A DNA stretch of 64,000 bases from an uncultured Verrucomicrobiota bacterium. Its GTDB lineage: Bacteria > Verrucomicrobiota > Verrucomicrobiia > Limisphaerales > UBA9464. The stretch lies in contig CAIXUG010000001.1 of the NCBI GenBank assembly GCA_903922605.1, positions 1 to 64,000 of the forward strand. Direction: 5' to 3'. Positions 53,058-61,714 of this stretch are shown piece after piece; positions within the stretch are counted from its first letter, which is position 1; each line of letters begins with the position of its first letter. The notes beneath the pieces were generated by a model, which was not told the origin of the DNA, did not search any database, and was given only the letters and a program-made list of their open reading frames with translations. A program made the translations under genes and the position numbers.

Positions 53058-53759
53058 ATGCCTACCAAAAGCCGCGTCATGGCAAAGATACTCGTGGTGG
53101 ACGATGAACCGGATGCTCTGGAACTGGTCGGCTTCAATTTGAAGGCCGCCGGTTATGAGGTCGTCACGGCGGATGATGGTGCGGATGCGCTCAAAAAGGC
53201 GCGCCAGCACGCACCCGATCTCATCCTGCTCGATGTGATGCTGCCCGAGGTGGACGGCCTCGAGGTCTGCAAGCTGCTGCGCCGCGATCCGGCCACCTCG
53301 CAGATTCCCGTCATCATGCTCACCGCCAAGGCGGCGGAGATCGACCGCGTGCTCGGCCTGGAGCTGGGTGCGGATGACTACGTCACCAAGCCGTTCAGCC
53401 CCCGCGAACTGGTGCTGCGCGTGAAGAACCTGCTCCGCCGCCGGACCGACGGGGAGGAGAAGCCGGACCAGTTCAACATCGGCGACATGTTCATCGACGT
53501 GCCCCGGCACCTCGTCACCGTGGCCCGCAAGCGGATCGACCTGACCGCGACCGAATTCAAGCTGCTCACCACCCTTGCCTCGCGCCGGGGCCGGGTGCAG
53601 TCGCGGGAGCAGCTGCTCCGCGACGTGTGGGAGTACGACAACATCATCGACACCCGCACGGTGGACACGCACATGCGCCGCCTGCGCGAGAAGCTCGGCA
53701 CCGCCTGCCGCTACCTCGACACGGTGCGCGGCGTGGGATATCGCTTCGTCGAAAACTGA
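53058..53759 (+). CDS. PhoB-like winged-helix response regulator
   Basis: A 233-residue OmpR/PhoB-family regulator. The receiver domain starts KILVVDDEPDALELVGFNLK, with the phospho-acceptor Asp in DLILLDVMLPEVDG, the Thr in VIMLTAKA and the Lys in DYVTKPFSPREL. The C-terminal winged helix has DLTATEFKLLTTLASRRGRV and IDTRTVDTHMRRLREKLG. The promoter-like boxes upstream favour the ATG at 53058 over the one at 53079. A histidine kinase gene follows by 24 nt. The sequence is close to PhoB, but no phosphate transport genes are nearby. Confidence 0.93.
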   Translation: MPTKSRVMAKILVVDDEPDALELVGFNLKAAGYEVVTADDGADALKKARQHAPDLILLDVMLPEVDGLEVCKLLRRDPATSQIPVIMLTAKAAEIDRVLGLELGADDYVTKPFSPRELVLRVKNLLRRRTDGEEKPDQFNIGDMFIDVPRHLVTVARKRIDLTATEFKLLTTLASRRGRVQSREQLLRDVWEYDNIIDTRTVDTHMRRLREKLGTACRYLDTVRGVGYRFVEN

Positions 53760-53783
53760 GCGGTTCCCCCGCCGGTTCGACGC

Positions 53784-54965
53784 ATGTGGCCCATCCTTTT
53801 CCTCCTCGCGCTGGCCGCCGGCGGCACCTTGGCCGCCTGGTTCGCCCAGCGTGAACGCGTGGTCCGGGCCCGCCTCCGGGACGCCGAACTGGCGCTCGCC
53901 GAGCTCAAGACCGCCCGGCATCTCACGCTCACCGAGGAGCAAACGAAGCAGCAGACCGTCTTCAACAGCATGGTCGAGGGGTTGCTCATCCTCGACGAGG
54001 ATGGCCGTATCCAGTTCGTCAATCCCACGCTGGGCATTCTCTTTGGCCTCCAGCATGACATCCGGGGCCAGACGCTGCTGGAGGCGTTGCGACTGCATGA
54101 GTTGCAGGAAGTCGCCCAGCGCGTGCTGATTGAGGGCCGGGTCACCGGCTTCGAGTTCGCCCTGCCGGGCACCGGCTCCCGCGTGCTGCAGGTCAATGCC
54201 GCCAGCTTCCGTGATCCCGACCGCGCCCACGCGGGGATCATCCTCGTCTTCCATGACCTGACGCGCGTGAAGCAGCTGGAGAATTTGCGGAAGGACTTCG
54301 TCGCCAACGTCAGCCACGAGCTGCGCACCCCGCTCTCGCTGATCAAGGGCTACGTTGAGACGCTGCTGGATGGGGCCAAGGACGATCCCGAAGTGGCGAC
54401 CCGCTTCCTTCATACCATCGAGAAGCACGCCGACCGGCTCACCTTCCTCATCGAGGACCTGCTCACGATCTCCCAGATCGAGTCCGGTCAGGTGGTGCTT
54501 AACCTCCAGCCGCTGCCCTTGCGCGATCAGGCGGAGCAGGTGGTGAACGACCTCACCTCCCGCGCCCTGGAACGCAAGGTGAACCTCCACAACGAGGTGC
54601 CCGCCGACCTGATCGTGCGGGCCGATGGTGACCGCCTGCAGCAGGTGCTTTTCAACCTCGTGGACAACGCCATCAAGTACGGCCGCGCCGGCGGCAACGT
54701 GCGGCTGGGTGCGCGCCGGCTGGACGCCGAGCGTATCGAGGGCTGGGTGGCGGATGACGGTCCCGGCATCCCCGCCGACGCCGGTGAACGGGTCTTCGAA
54801 CGCTTCTATCGGGTGGACCGGGCCCGCTCACGCGAAGCGGGCGGCACGGGCCTGGGACTCAGCATCGTGAAGCACATCATCCAGAGCCACGGCGGCGAGG
54901 TGCGCCTGCAAAGCGAGCCGGGCAAGGGTGCGACCTTCTTCTACACGCTGCTGGTGGGCCATTGA
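53784..54965 (+). CDS. PhoR-like sensor histidine kinase
   Basis: A 393-residue membrane histidine kinase. One N-terminal membrane helix (MWPILFLLALAAGGTLAAWF) precedes a coiled stretch and a PAS domain (FNSMVEGLLILDEDGRIQFV). The H-box is FVANVSHELRTPLSLIKGYV (about 175-194). The ATPase domain shows NLVDNAIKYG, DDGPGIPADAGERVFERFYR and GGTGLGLSIVKHII. A single helix without periplasmic sensor domain is typical of PhoR. It should phosphorylate the regulator encoded just upstream. Confidence 0.92.
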   Translation: MWPILFLLALAAGGTLAAWFAQRERVVRARLRDAELALAELKTARHLTLTEEQTKQQTVFNSMVEGLLILDEDGRIQFVNPTLGILFGLQHDIRGQTLLEALRLHELQEVAQRVLIEGRVTGFEFALPGTGSRVLQVNAASFRDPDRAHAGIILVFHDLTRVKQLENLRKDFVANVSHELRTPLSLIKGYVETLLDGAKDDPEVATRFLHTIEKHADRLTFLIEDLLTISQIESGQVVLNLQPLPLRDQAEQVVNDLTSRALERKVNLHNEVPADLIVRADGDRLQQVLFNLVDNAIKYGRAGGNVRLGARRLDAERIEGWVADDGPGIPADAGERVFERFYRVDRARSREAGGTGLGLSIVKHIIQSHGGEVRLQSEPGKGATFFYTLLVGH

Positions 54966-55048
54966 GCTGGACCCACGCAATCGGAGATACGGACCGCCTG
55001 GTCCGTGTGTCGGGCCTGATCCCAGTTCCCGAAATGAAACGGTATCTT

Positions 55049-55142
55049 GGGATGGCGCGCTGCGCCGGCCCTGTAGCCGCGCAGCCCAGTAGGTCGGGCC
55101 GCTGGCCCGACAGTGTACGCCGGGCCAGCGGCCCGGCTTACT
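55049..55142. repeat. 18-nt interspersed repeat copy 2 and GC-rich palindrome
   Basis: The repeat at 55049-55066 is identical to 47724-47741. Next to it, 55088-55109 and 55121-55142 form a 22-bp inverted repeat with two mismatches, and each arm is palindromic in itself (cgggcc-gct-ggcccg). The block lies between the PhoR-like gene and a convergent gene. Confidence 0.75.
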
Positions 55143-55207
55143 ACGAAATACCGCGCCATACCCACCAAACCACCGATTATCATCGGGAAATGGTATGAGG
55201 GCTCCGA

Positions 55208-55846
55208 TCAGCTTTTGAAGAAGCGCCGGAAGATTTCCGGATGGCGCATGCCGATGTAGAGGAGCATTCCCAGCGCTACCAGCGTGACCATGATGGCCAG
55301 GCCGAATGCTACCGTGCGAAATGCACGGATCTTGTCCTGCAGCGCCTCCGCTTCCTGGGCGCGTTCGGCCTGCCAGATGGCCATCTGTTCATCCACCAGG
55401 TGCTTGGCCTTGTCGGGATCAATCAGCTCGCAAATTCGCCAGTCGGCCGACTTGTCCACAAACGTCGCGGTCGCCCCTGCCACGGTCGCCGGGGCGGCTT
55501 TGGAAAAACCGCTGGCCTGCCAGTAGTCAGCGTCCTCCTGCGTCCAGAGGCGTTGGACGCCCTGGTTGCGGGCGACGATCTGCACGCGCCGCCAGAGGGT
55601 GGCGCGCAGCTCGTCGGCCTGTTCGGAATCGGCGACGGCCTCGGTGTGCAGCAGCGCATCGTTGCCCTCGACCAGTAGGCCGATCGCGGCCAGCAGGGCG
55701 CCCTCAACCTCGGACGGCACTACCTGGAACTCCGTCACGAAGCGTTCCAGCTCCAGCCACGGCAGGCCGGCCTGCTGCCAGAGCGCCTGGAGCGCTGGCA
55801 GATCCTCGACGGTCGCGCGGCGTGCGCTGAGGGCGGGGGGTTCCAC
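55208..55846 (-). CDS. GNAT-like domain protein with C-terminal membrane helix
   Basis: A 212-residue protein starting with GTG at 55846. The N-terminal 140 residues follow the acetyltransferase pattern (ARRATVEDLPALQALWQQAG, LLHTEAVADSEQADELRATL, VARNQGVQRLWTQEDADYW, then QASGFSKA), but a clear acetyl-CoA loop (Q/RxxGxG/A) is missing. A charged helix (DEQMAIWQAERAQEAEALQD) leads to one membrane segment (FGLAIMVTLVALGMLLYIGM) and a basic end, so it is probably tail-anchored. Enzymatic activity is doubtful; it may be a binding protein derived from GNAT. Confidence 0.6.
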   Translation of the reverse strand: MEPPALSARRATVEDLPALQALWQQAGLPWLELERFVTEFQVVPSEVEGALLAAIGLLVEGNDALLHTEAVADSEQADELRATLWRRVQIVARNQGVQRLWTQEDADYWQASGFSKAAPATVAGATATFVDKSADWRICELIDPDKAKHLVDEQMAIWQAERAQEAEALQDKIRAFRTVAFGLAIMVTLVALGMLLYIGMRHPEIFRRFFKS

Positions 55847-55898
55847 GGCGTAAACGTGACGTGGAACCGCCCCGGTTTCAAGCGCTCCGCAACCGGAG

Positions 55899-58355
55899 TT
55901 ATTCGCCCGTGCTCAGGCGGTAATAGACGCGGTCCTTGTCAACCGGCCGCGGCAGGGTAAAGGCGGGCGGGCTGTTGGAATCGAACTCCCAACCGGTCAC
56001 TGGCGACCAGTTCAGGAGATCTTCGGACTGTTCCAGATTCAGGCCGGGCGCCGGTGCGTCCTTGAGATTGAAGCGAAGCGGCCCCCCGCCGGCCGGCAGC
56101 GAAAGCTGCAGCGAAGGGGGAGCTGGCGGCGGCGGCGCCATGCTCGTGACGTGAAAAGTCACGGTGGTGGACAGCCCGTTCACGTCGGTGGCGGTCACGC
56201 TGATATCCGATTCGCCCACAACGCCGGGCGCCGGGCGCAACGCCAGCATTCGTTCGGGTAGTTTGACAATGGAATCGCCGTCGGGAGTCACGGCGAGGGT
56301 GCCGGACGGAAACAGCTGCAGATTTGTGGCCACCACGGAGATCGCGATGTCCTCCGGCCGGGTCCGATCATCCGTGACCGTGAATTGCACAGGGAAGATC
56401 TCCGTATTTGGTCCAAAAAACACGTTCCTGAGCCCGGCAATGACCGGTGGCTGGTTCCCGGGCAGATCCACGGCCAGTGTCTGCTCCGGTGCAAACGGGC
56501 CGCCGACGAACGAATTGTCCACCGCCTGCACACTCCAATAGACCGAGTCCACGTTCGTGACCGGCAGTTTGATCAGGCGGGAGCCGGCGAAGGCGCAGTT
56601 GCCCGGCGAGACCACTTGCCTTGTGCCATCCCCGAGAGACATCGAGGGGACGATTTCGTTGCCGCCCGGTGTGGTTCCGACCCGGAGGTTGTAGGTGAGC
56701 GGCGCGGTCTGATTGGGGTCGGACGCATCCCCCCAGAAGAAGAATAGGCTGGCCCCAAAGCTGAAGGCCTGCAACCGGCCGGGCATGGACGGCGGCAGGT
56801 TGGCGGGCCGGTTGGGGTTCGTGAAGTAGCCTCCGTTCAGTCCATAGACTCCCAACAGGGCGACATCCAGCGCTCCGTCCCCGTTGACATCACCGGCCAC
56901 CACCGTGAGCGCGGGCGAGTTCGTGGCGACGAAACCGCGGGGTGTGAAATGACCGGCGCCATCGTTATGCCAGACGGTGAGCGACGAGTTGGTGCGCAGC
57001 CGGCCAGTCGCCTTGTCGGCGGGATAGGTCAGAGAATTCATCGGGGCGATGAAGTCCGGCGTGCCGTCGTTGTCAAAATCGCCCCAGGCAGGTGTGCCCG
57101 CCTGCCTCATGACATCGGCTGGCAGGCGCAGCGTTTCGACGAAACCGCCGGTGGTGTGCTGGAACAGGGCGAGTTCGGTGGTGGCGCGTGGATAAGTGGG
57201 AAGGTTTCCAACCTGGAACTGCATCCACACGTCCGGCCGGCCGTCCCCGTTGAAATCCGACCAGCCCGCCGCGATGACCAGCCCGGCGGGGAAGCTTGTC
57301 CCGGTGTCGGTGAAATTGCCGTTGCCGTCGTTTCGCAGGAGCACGGCGACGTCGTGGGTCACCCCGGTGTTGAACAGCAGGACGTCGGCAACGCCATCGC
57401 CGTCGAAGTCCGCCACCACCACCGGGCCCGAGGCGTCGGGCAAGGTGGTCGGGATGGCCACCAGCACGCCCGCGTCGTTGCGGAACTGTTGCGACGACGG
57501 CGGCAGCCCGGCGGTAACGGCCGGCGCCACGAGAATCAGATCCAGGTCGCCGTCGCCGTCCAGATCGGCCCAGGCCGCACCGGAATGGCTCGTCTGCGTG
57601 AGCGCCAGCGGCACGTTGGTGAAGGTGATGGGCAAGTTCAACTGAGGGTTCGACGTGGAAGGTTTCGGGGTGCGATTGACGAACAGCGGCTGGGTGACAT
57701 TTCCCAGCAAAAAGAGGTCAATCCGGCCGTCGCCGTCCAGGTCTGCCGGGACCGCTCCGGCAACCGACAGCGGCACTGCCAGGCGGTTATTTGATGAAAA
57801 ATTCCCCGCGAAATTCCGCTCAAAGAACAAGGAGTTGCCAGCGGCCATGAGGCCGGCGAAATCAAGGAACCCGTTGCCATCCAGATCCGCCCAAAGTCCT
57901 TTCGCCAGCACCGAGTAATCGGTGAGGAAATGCCAGCCGGTGAATTCCGCCGGGAGCAGCGTGAGCAGAAAGCTCGTTTGGGCGAGCACATTGGTCGTTC
58001 CCGCCTTAAGGACGGAAACCCGGATGGAGTAGTTTCCCAGCGGCACATCCGCTGTCTCACTCGCGCTCGGTGCGGTGATGCTCAGCATCCAGGCAGCCCC
58101 ATTGGGCGTGGCCGTGATGCGCGGCATCTGTGTACCCCGTGAATTGCTCGCGGAGAGGGTGAGGACGACCCCGGCTGGCCGGGTCACCTCGAGTGGCACC
58201 GTCAACGCCGGCCCGCCCACATAGATGATCTGGTTGGGTATGGGTGCGATCGTGACGCCACCGCCCGACTGGGCGAAGGCGGTCAAAAAGGAGGCGAGGA
58301 GGCCGAACAGCCAGAGGAACTGGCGACTCGGGCGCTCGTGGGAGCGGGTTTGCAT
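55899..58355 (-). CDS. FG-GAP / VCBS repeat surface protein
   Basis: An 818-residue secreted protein. The ATG at 58355 starts a signal peptide (SRQFLWLFGLLASFLTAFAQ). After an Ig-like head, at least six FG-GAP/VCBS beta-propeller repeats show DxDxDGxxD metal loops: ADLDGDGRIDLFL, ADLDGDGDLDLIL, ADFDGDGVADVLL, SDFNGDGRPDVWM, GDFDNDGTPDFIA and GDVNGDGALDVAL. A fibronectin/Ig region follows and the C-terminal NLEQSEDLLNWSPV ... YYRLSTGE block resembles that in other secreted proteins of this window. Role likely surface binding. The MFS gene upstream ends in its own terminator. Confidence 0.87.
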   Translation of the reverse strand: MQTRSHERPSRQFLWLFGLLASFLTAFAQSGGGVTIAPIPNQIIYVGGPALTVPLEVTRPAGVVLTLSASNSRGTQMPRITATPNGAAWMLSITAPSASETADVPLGNYSIRVSVLKAGTTNVLAQTSFLLTLLPAEFTGWHFLTDYSVLAKGLWADLDGNGFLDFAGLMAAGNSLFFERNFAGNFSSNNRLAVPLSVAGAVPADLDGDGRIDLFLLGNVTQPLFVNRTPKPSTSNPQLNLPITFTNVPLALTQTSHSGAAWADLDGDGDLDLILVAPAVTAGLPPSSQQFRNDAGVLVAIPTTLPDASGPVVVADFDGDGVADVLLFNTGVTHDVAVLLRNDGNGNFTDTGTSFPAGLVIAAGWSDFNGDGRPDVWMQFQVGNLPTYPRATTELALFQHTTGGFVETLRLPADVMRQAGTPAWGDFDNDGTPDFIAPMNSLTYPADKATGRLRTNSSLTVWHNDGAGHFTPRGFVATNSPALTVVAGDVNGDGALDVALLGVYGLNGGYFTNPNRPANLPPSMPGRLQAFSFGASLFFFWGDASDPNQTAPLTYNLRVGTTPGGNEIVPSMSLGDGTRQVVSPGNCAFAGSRLIKLPVTNVDSVYWSVQAVDNSFVGGPFAPEQTLAVDLPGNQPPVIAGLRNVFFGPNTEIFPVQFTVTDDRTRPEDIAISVVATNLQLFPSGTLAVTPDGDSIVKLPERMLALRPAPGVVGESDISVTATDVNGLSTTVTFHVTSMAPPPPAPPSLQLSLPAGGGPLRFNLKDAPAPGLNLEQSEDLLNWSPVTGWEFDSNSPPAFTLPRPVDKDRVYYRLSTGE

Positions 58356-58492
58356 GGGGATTGGTTCCGGTTGGTTTCCGTATGACGTGTGGGAGTGTTT
58401 GGTGTATGGCATACACATATCACGCAAGTCAAGGTTGATTCTGCTTTCGCCAAGAAGGAGCAATCCCGTCACTGAGCCTCAATGCCGGTACC

Positions 58493-58537
58493 ACGGCAAA
58501 AAAACGAAAAAGGCGGCTCCGTTACCGGAGCCGCCTT
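58493..58537 (-). terminator. Rho-independent terminator of the MFS gene
   Basis: A perfect 12-bp stem (58510-58521 with 58526-58537, core ggcggctccg) with a four-base loop is followed, on the minus strand, by a long T-rich run down to 58493. It lies 24 nt after the MFS stop and separates that gene from the FG-GAP gene. Confidence 0.92.
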
Positions 58538-58560
58538 GGTGAAAGACCCGTTAATACCAC

Positions 58561-59982
58561 CTATGCCTTGTTATCGGCCAGCGTGACCACTTTGTAACCG
58601 CCCTTGGACTTGAAGTAGAGCAAGATGCCCAGATAGAAAAGAGCCATCGTGGCCGGAATGGCCGCAGTTACCTTGAGGGCGGTGCGTCCGCCAATGAGAT
58701 CCGCATCATGGACCTTGGTTTCGTCCGCGGTACGCTTGTCAGCATCCTTGGCACGCACCTCGCCGACTTTGGTTCCATCGAGACCAACGATGGCCGGGAA
58801 AAAGAGGAACTTGTTTTCGTTCGGAGCCTTGTAGGCTTCATAGACTGCTGGAGCCTTTTCCTTGAGGTCGCGCGAGGCGAAGTAGTCCTGCTTGTAGCCA
58901 ATGCCCGGACCGCCCAAAAGGCCGGCGCTCAGCATGCCGACACCGCCGATGGCACCAATCGTAATAGCTCCGCCCTTGGGAAACCGATCTGAGACCACGC
59001 CCAGCATCGTAGGCCAGAGGAACGTCTTGCCGACGCCATAGACGCTCGCCGCGACGATGCAGGCCACCGCCCCATTGGCATTGCCCAGCAGCGTCAGACC
59101 CGTGGCCCCGAAACAGGCGCTGACCAGCAGGAGGCCAGGAGGGGAGATTTTGTGGACGATCGGTCCGGCGAAGAAACGCAGGATGAACATCAGGGTCGAG
59201 GTATAGATGAAAAGCAGCAGGCCGTTTTGGGGGCTGGCCAGGATGTTGCCGGTGATGTTGGAAATCCAAGAGTCAGTGCCGAGTTCGACATAGCCGACCA
59301 GCGCGTGAACAAAGAGCAGCACCAGCAGCAGCGGCGCGGCGAACTCACCCAGCATGGAGGCAAAGCTGACGCCCTTCTCGCTGGCTTCCGATTTCGGGAA
59401 ATGCTGACCAAGGCACATCAGACCGTAAAACACCACCGGCAGCAGGAACATGGCCCACTGAATTTCCCAGCGGACCTTGCCAACCATGAAGTACGAAACC
59501 AAGGCGCCCAACACCAGACCGGCGGGCCATCCGGCGTGAAGGATGTTGAGGTAGTGCGTTCGGTTCTTGGGAAATAGCGAGGCCACCAGCGGATTCACGA
59601 CTGCCTCGGCCAGGCCGTTGCCGACGGAGAAGAGAATCATGCCCCACTTCAGGCAGTTGTAGGCCGCTTCCTTGCCACCGGTCTTGAAGGCCGCAGTCGC
59701 AAACAGTGTGAGCACTGCCGAGCTGAAATGGCACAGGAACGCCGCGATCATGAGCTTGCCATAGCCGATCACATCGGCCAGCAGGGCGCCGAACAGGATG
59801 ACCACACCAAAACCGACGAGACCGAAACCGGTGACTTCACCCTTTTCGGTCTGGGTGAAACCGTACTGTACTCCCCAGTCATCAAGGATGCCGCCGCGAA
59901 CGCCGAAGCCGACTCCGGCGGCGAGGATTGCCATAAAGCCTGCCCAGAGCAGGCGGTTGGCGTTAGTCTTTCCATTGCTCAT
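58561..59982 (-). CDS. MFS transporter
   Basis: A 473-residue major facilitator transporter with about 12 membrane helices. The opening NRLLWAGFMAILAAGVGFGV and the loop GALLADVIGYGKLM (GxLaDrxG/RR-like motif A, here degenerate) fit the family. An inserted soluble segment between the last two helices (KQDYFASRDLKEKAPAVYEA ... VHDADLIGG) is unusual. The gene is divergent from lutABC, which burns lactate, so lactate or a deoxysugar is a reasonable guess for the substrate, unproven. Confidence 0.88.
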   Translation of the reverse strand: MSNGKTNANRLLWAGFMAILAAGVGFGVRGGILDDWGVQYGFTQTEKGEVTGFGLVGFGVVILFGALLADVIGYGKLMIAAFLCHFSSAVLTLFATAAFKTGGKEAAYNCLKWGMILFSVGNGLAEAVVNPLVASLFPKNRTHYLNILHAGWPAGLVLGALVSYFMVGKVRWEIQWAMFLLPVVFYGLMCLGQHFPKSEASEKGVSFASMLGEFAAPLLLVLLFVHALVGYVELGTDSWISNITGNILASPQNGLLLFIYTSTLMFILRFFAGPIVHKISPPGLLLVSACFGATGLTLLGNANGAVACIVAASVYGVGKTFLWPTMLGVVSDRFPKGGAITIGAIGGVGMLSAGLLGGPGIGYKQDYFASRDLKEKAPAVYEAYKAPNENKFLFFPAIVGLDGTKVGEVRAKDADKRTADETKVHDADLIGGRTALKVTAAIPATMALFYLGILLYFKSKGGYKVVTLADNKA

Positions 59983-60463
59983 AGATTTTTTGCGAGATGG
60001 TTACAGGTGAAACGCGGTGGATTAAACCGGTTTGCCTTCCGCGCGGGAAGCAGATTGTGAAAATCTGAGCGACAGGGGGCGCATCTTTTCACCGTGGTCA
60101 GCCGCTGACCTCGAAGGGAAAGTGGCCCCTGATGAACGCGGGCCGTTCTCCCTCACCCCGGCCCTCTCCCGCTGGGCGAGGGAACCGCCGGGGATGCCAC
60201 TGGCGGACTGGAAGATCCTCCGGCCAATCCCGCGCCGGCCTTCGCCGAGTGGCGGACGATAATCCTCCCTCTCCCAGTGGGAGAGGGCCGGGGTGAGGGA
60301 GAACGGCTACCCGGCTCCGCCCGCGCTCCCAATACCAACCACGGTGAAAAGATGCGCCCAACGACAGACCCCGTCCAGTCCGCGCGAGATTCCCCTTTGG
60401 CTCCGGGCCGGTTTCGGCCTCATCCTCCCCGCCGCCGCGATTGCCGGCGAACGATACCGACCG
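59983..60463. other. 481-nt divergent region between MFS and lutA genes, mostly a nested inverted repeat
   Basis: No gene is supported here. The region should hold the MFS and lutA promoters. Most of it, 60077-60359, is a nested inverted-repeat element (separate entry). The DNA between that element and the lutA ATG shows no good -35/-10 pair. The longer open frame entering lutA from 60293 reads repeat DNA and is not a plausible N-terminus. Confidence 0.6.
60077..60359. repeat. Nested inverted-repeat element (MITE/REP-like)
   Basis: An outer perfect 22-bp inverted repeat (60077-60098 and 60338-60359, core gcgcatcttttcaccgtgg) encloses an inner 40-bp inverted repeat with two mismatches (60143-60182 and 60267-60306, core ctcaccccggccctctccc). 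The inner core is a palindrome type seen widely in bacterial genomes. Total length is 283 nt with no coding capacity and no visible target duplication. Confidence 0.8.
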
Positions 60464-61180
60464 ATGACCGTCACGCTTTTCATTCCGTGCTTTGTGGACG
60501 CGCTGTTTCCGCGCGTCGGCATCAGCATGGTCCAGATCCTCGAACGCCTCGGGCACCGCGTGGAATGCCCGGAGGACATCGCCTGCTGCGGCCAGCCCGC
60601 CTTCAACTCCGGCTATTGGGACGAATCCCGCGCGATCGCCGGCCCGGTGCTGCAGAAGCTCCGTGACAAGGAGGCCGTGGTGATCGCCTCGGGTTCCTGC
60701 GGCGCGATGCTGAAAGTCTTTTACCCGCAGCTGTTCGCCGACCGCCCCGAGGCGGCGGATGCCGACCGGCTCTCCAGCCACGTCTGGGAGTTCTCCGATT
60801 TCCTCGTGCGCAAGCTCGGTGTCACCGATCTGGGCGCGCGGTTTCCCTCGAAGGTCACCTTTCACGATGGCTGCCACGGTTTGCGCGAGCTGGGCATCAA
60901 ACGGTCGCCCCGGGCTCTCCTCGAAAAGGTGCAGGGCCTCGAACTGGTCGAGATGCCGGATTGCGAAACCTGCTGCGGCTTTGGTGGCACCTTCGCGGCG
61001 AAGTTCCCGATGATCTCGACCGCGATGGGCGAGGTGAAATGCACGAGCGCCGCCGCCACCGGCGCGGACTACATCGTGTCCAACGACTCCAGCTGCCTCA
61101 TGCAGGTGCAGGGCCTGCTGAGCCGCCAGGGCAGCCGGCAGAAGACGATCCACCTTGCGGAAATCCTCGCCCAGCAATGA
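60464..61180 (+). CDS. lutA: Lactate utilization protein A ((Fe-S)-binding oxidoreductase)
   Basis: With LutB and LutC it oxidises L-lactate to pyruvate. The ATG at 60464 (MTVTLFIPCFVDALFPRVGI) gives 238 residues, the family length. Two CCG (HdrB-type) cysteine motifs are present: IACCGQPAFNSG with the preceding FIPC, and CETCCGFGGTF with FHDGCHGLRELG. These bind an iron-sulphur cluster. lutB follows, but 534 nt away, with an unrelated small gene in between; in most genomes lutA and lutB are adjacent. Confidence 0.93.
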   Translation: MTVTLFIPCFVDALFPRVGISMVQILERLGHRVECPEDIACCGQPAFNSGYWDESRAIAGPVLQKLRDKEAVVIASGSCGAMLKVFYPQLFADRPEAADADRLSSHVWEFSDFLVRKLGVTDLGARFPSKVTFHDGCHGLRELGIKRSPRALLEKVQGLELVEMPDCETCCGFGGTFAAKFPMISTAMGEVKCTSAAATGADYIVSNDSSCLMQVQGLLSRQGSRQKTIHLAEILAQQ

Positions 61181-61247
61181 CCGTCAACGAAAGAAAAGAT
61201 GAGAGTGCAGAGAAAGCAAGGTATGCTTGGCTCGTCCATCCATCATC

Positions 61248-61574
61248 ATGAGTTTCACAGAAACCGTGCAGACTTGGTTTAACGACGAAGGGGGCGGAAG
61301 CCTGCTATTGCCTGATGGATGGTATGGACGCCCATACGACAATCAGCACGCGCTCACCTCCATTGAAGAATCAGGCGAAACGTTGACCGTTGTTCTCGAC
61401 CAAAAGCTGACGCTGTGTTTTGAAGGCTTGAAGTCGGTTAAAATGCAGAAGCGTGAACTGACATTGGGGCCATTTAAGAAATTGCGTTTTTTGGGGGAAA
61501 GTTTTGGCGCTGACGGAAACCGATGCATAAAGGAGTACCAGACGGGCGACGCGAAAATTTTGACCGTCTCATGA
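61248..61574 (+). CDS. Orphan small protein inside the lut operon
   Basis: A 108-residue soluble protein (MSFTETVQTWFNDEGGGSLL, later LPDGWYGRPYDNQHALTSIE) of a family I cannot name. It looks beta-rich and ends DAKILTVS. I chose the ATG at 61248. Its DNA is clearly AT-richer than lutA and lutB. It reads in the operon direction, so it can be transcribed with lutABC. Proteins of this size inserted in operons are sometimes immunity or defence-related, but nothing in the sequence shows that. Confidence 0.6.
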   Translation: MSFTETVQTWFNDEGGGSLLLPDGWYGRPYDNQHALTSIEESGETLTVVLDQKLTLCFEGLKSVKMQKRELTLGPFKKLRFLGESFGADGNRCIKEYQTGDAKILTVS

Positions 61575-61714
61575 CGCGTGGTACCGGGGCTGTTTCCTAA
61601 ACTTTGGTTCGTGTTCCGAACAAATCCGGCTTCATTTTCTCTGGCAGTCTCAGAACATACCGACATTGAGCCACATGGCGTGGCGTTTCTTAAGTCAATC
61701 CGCTTTCCATCCGA

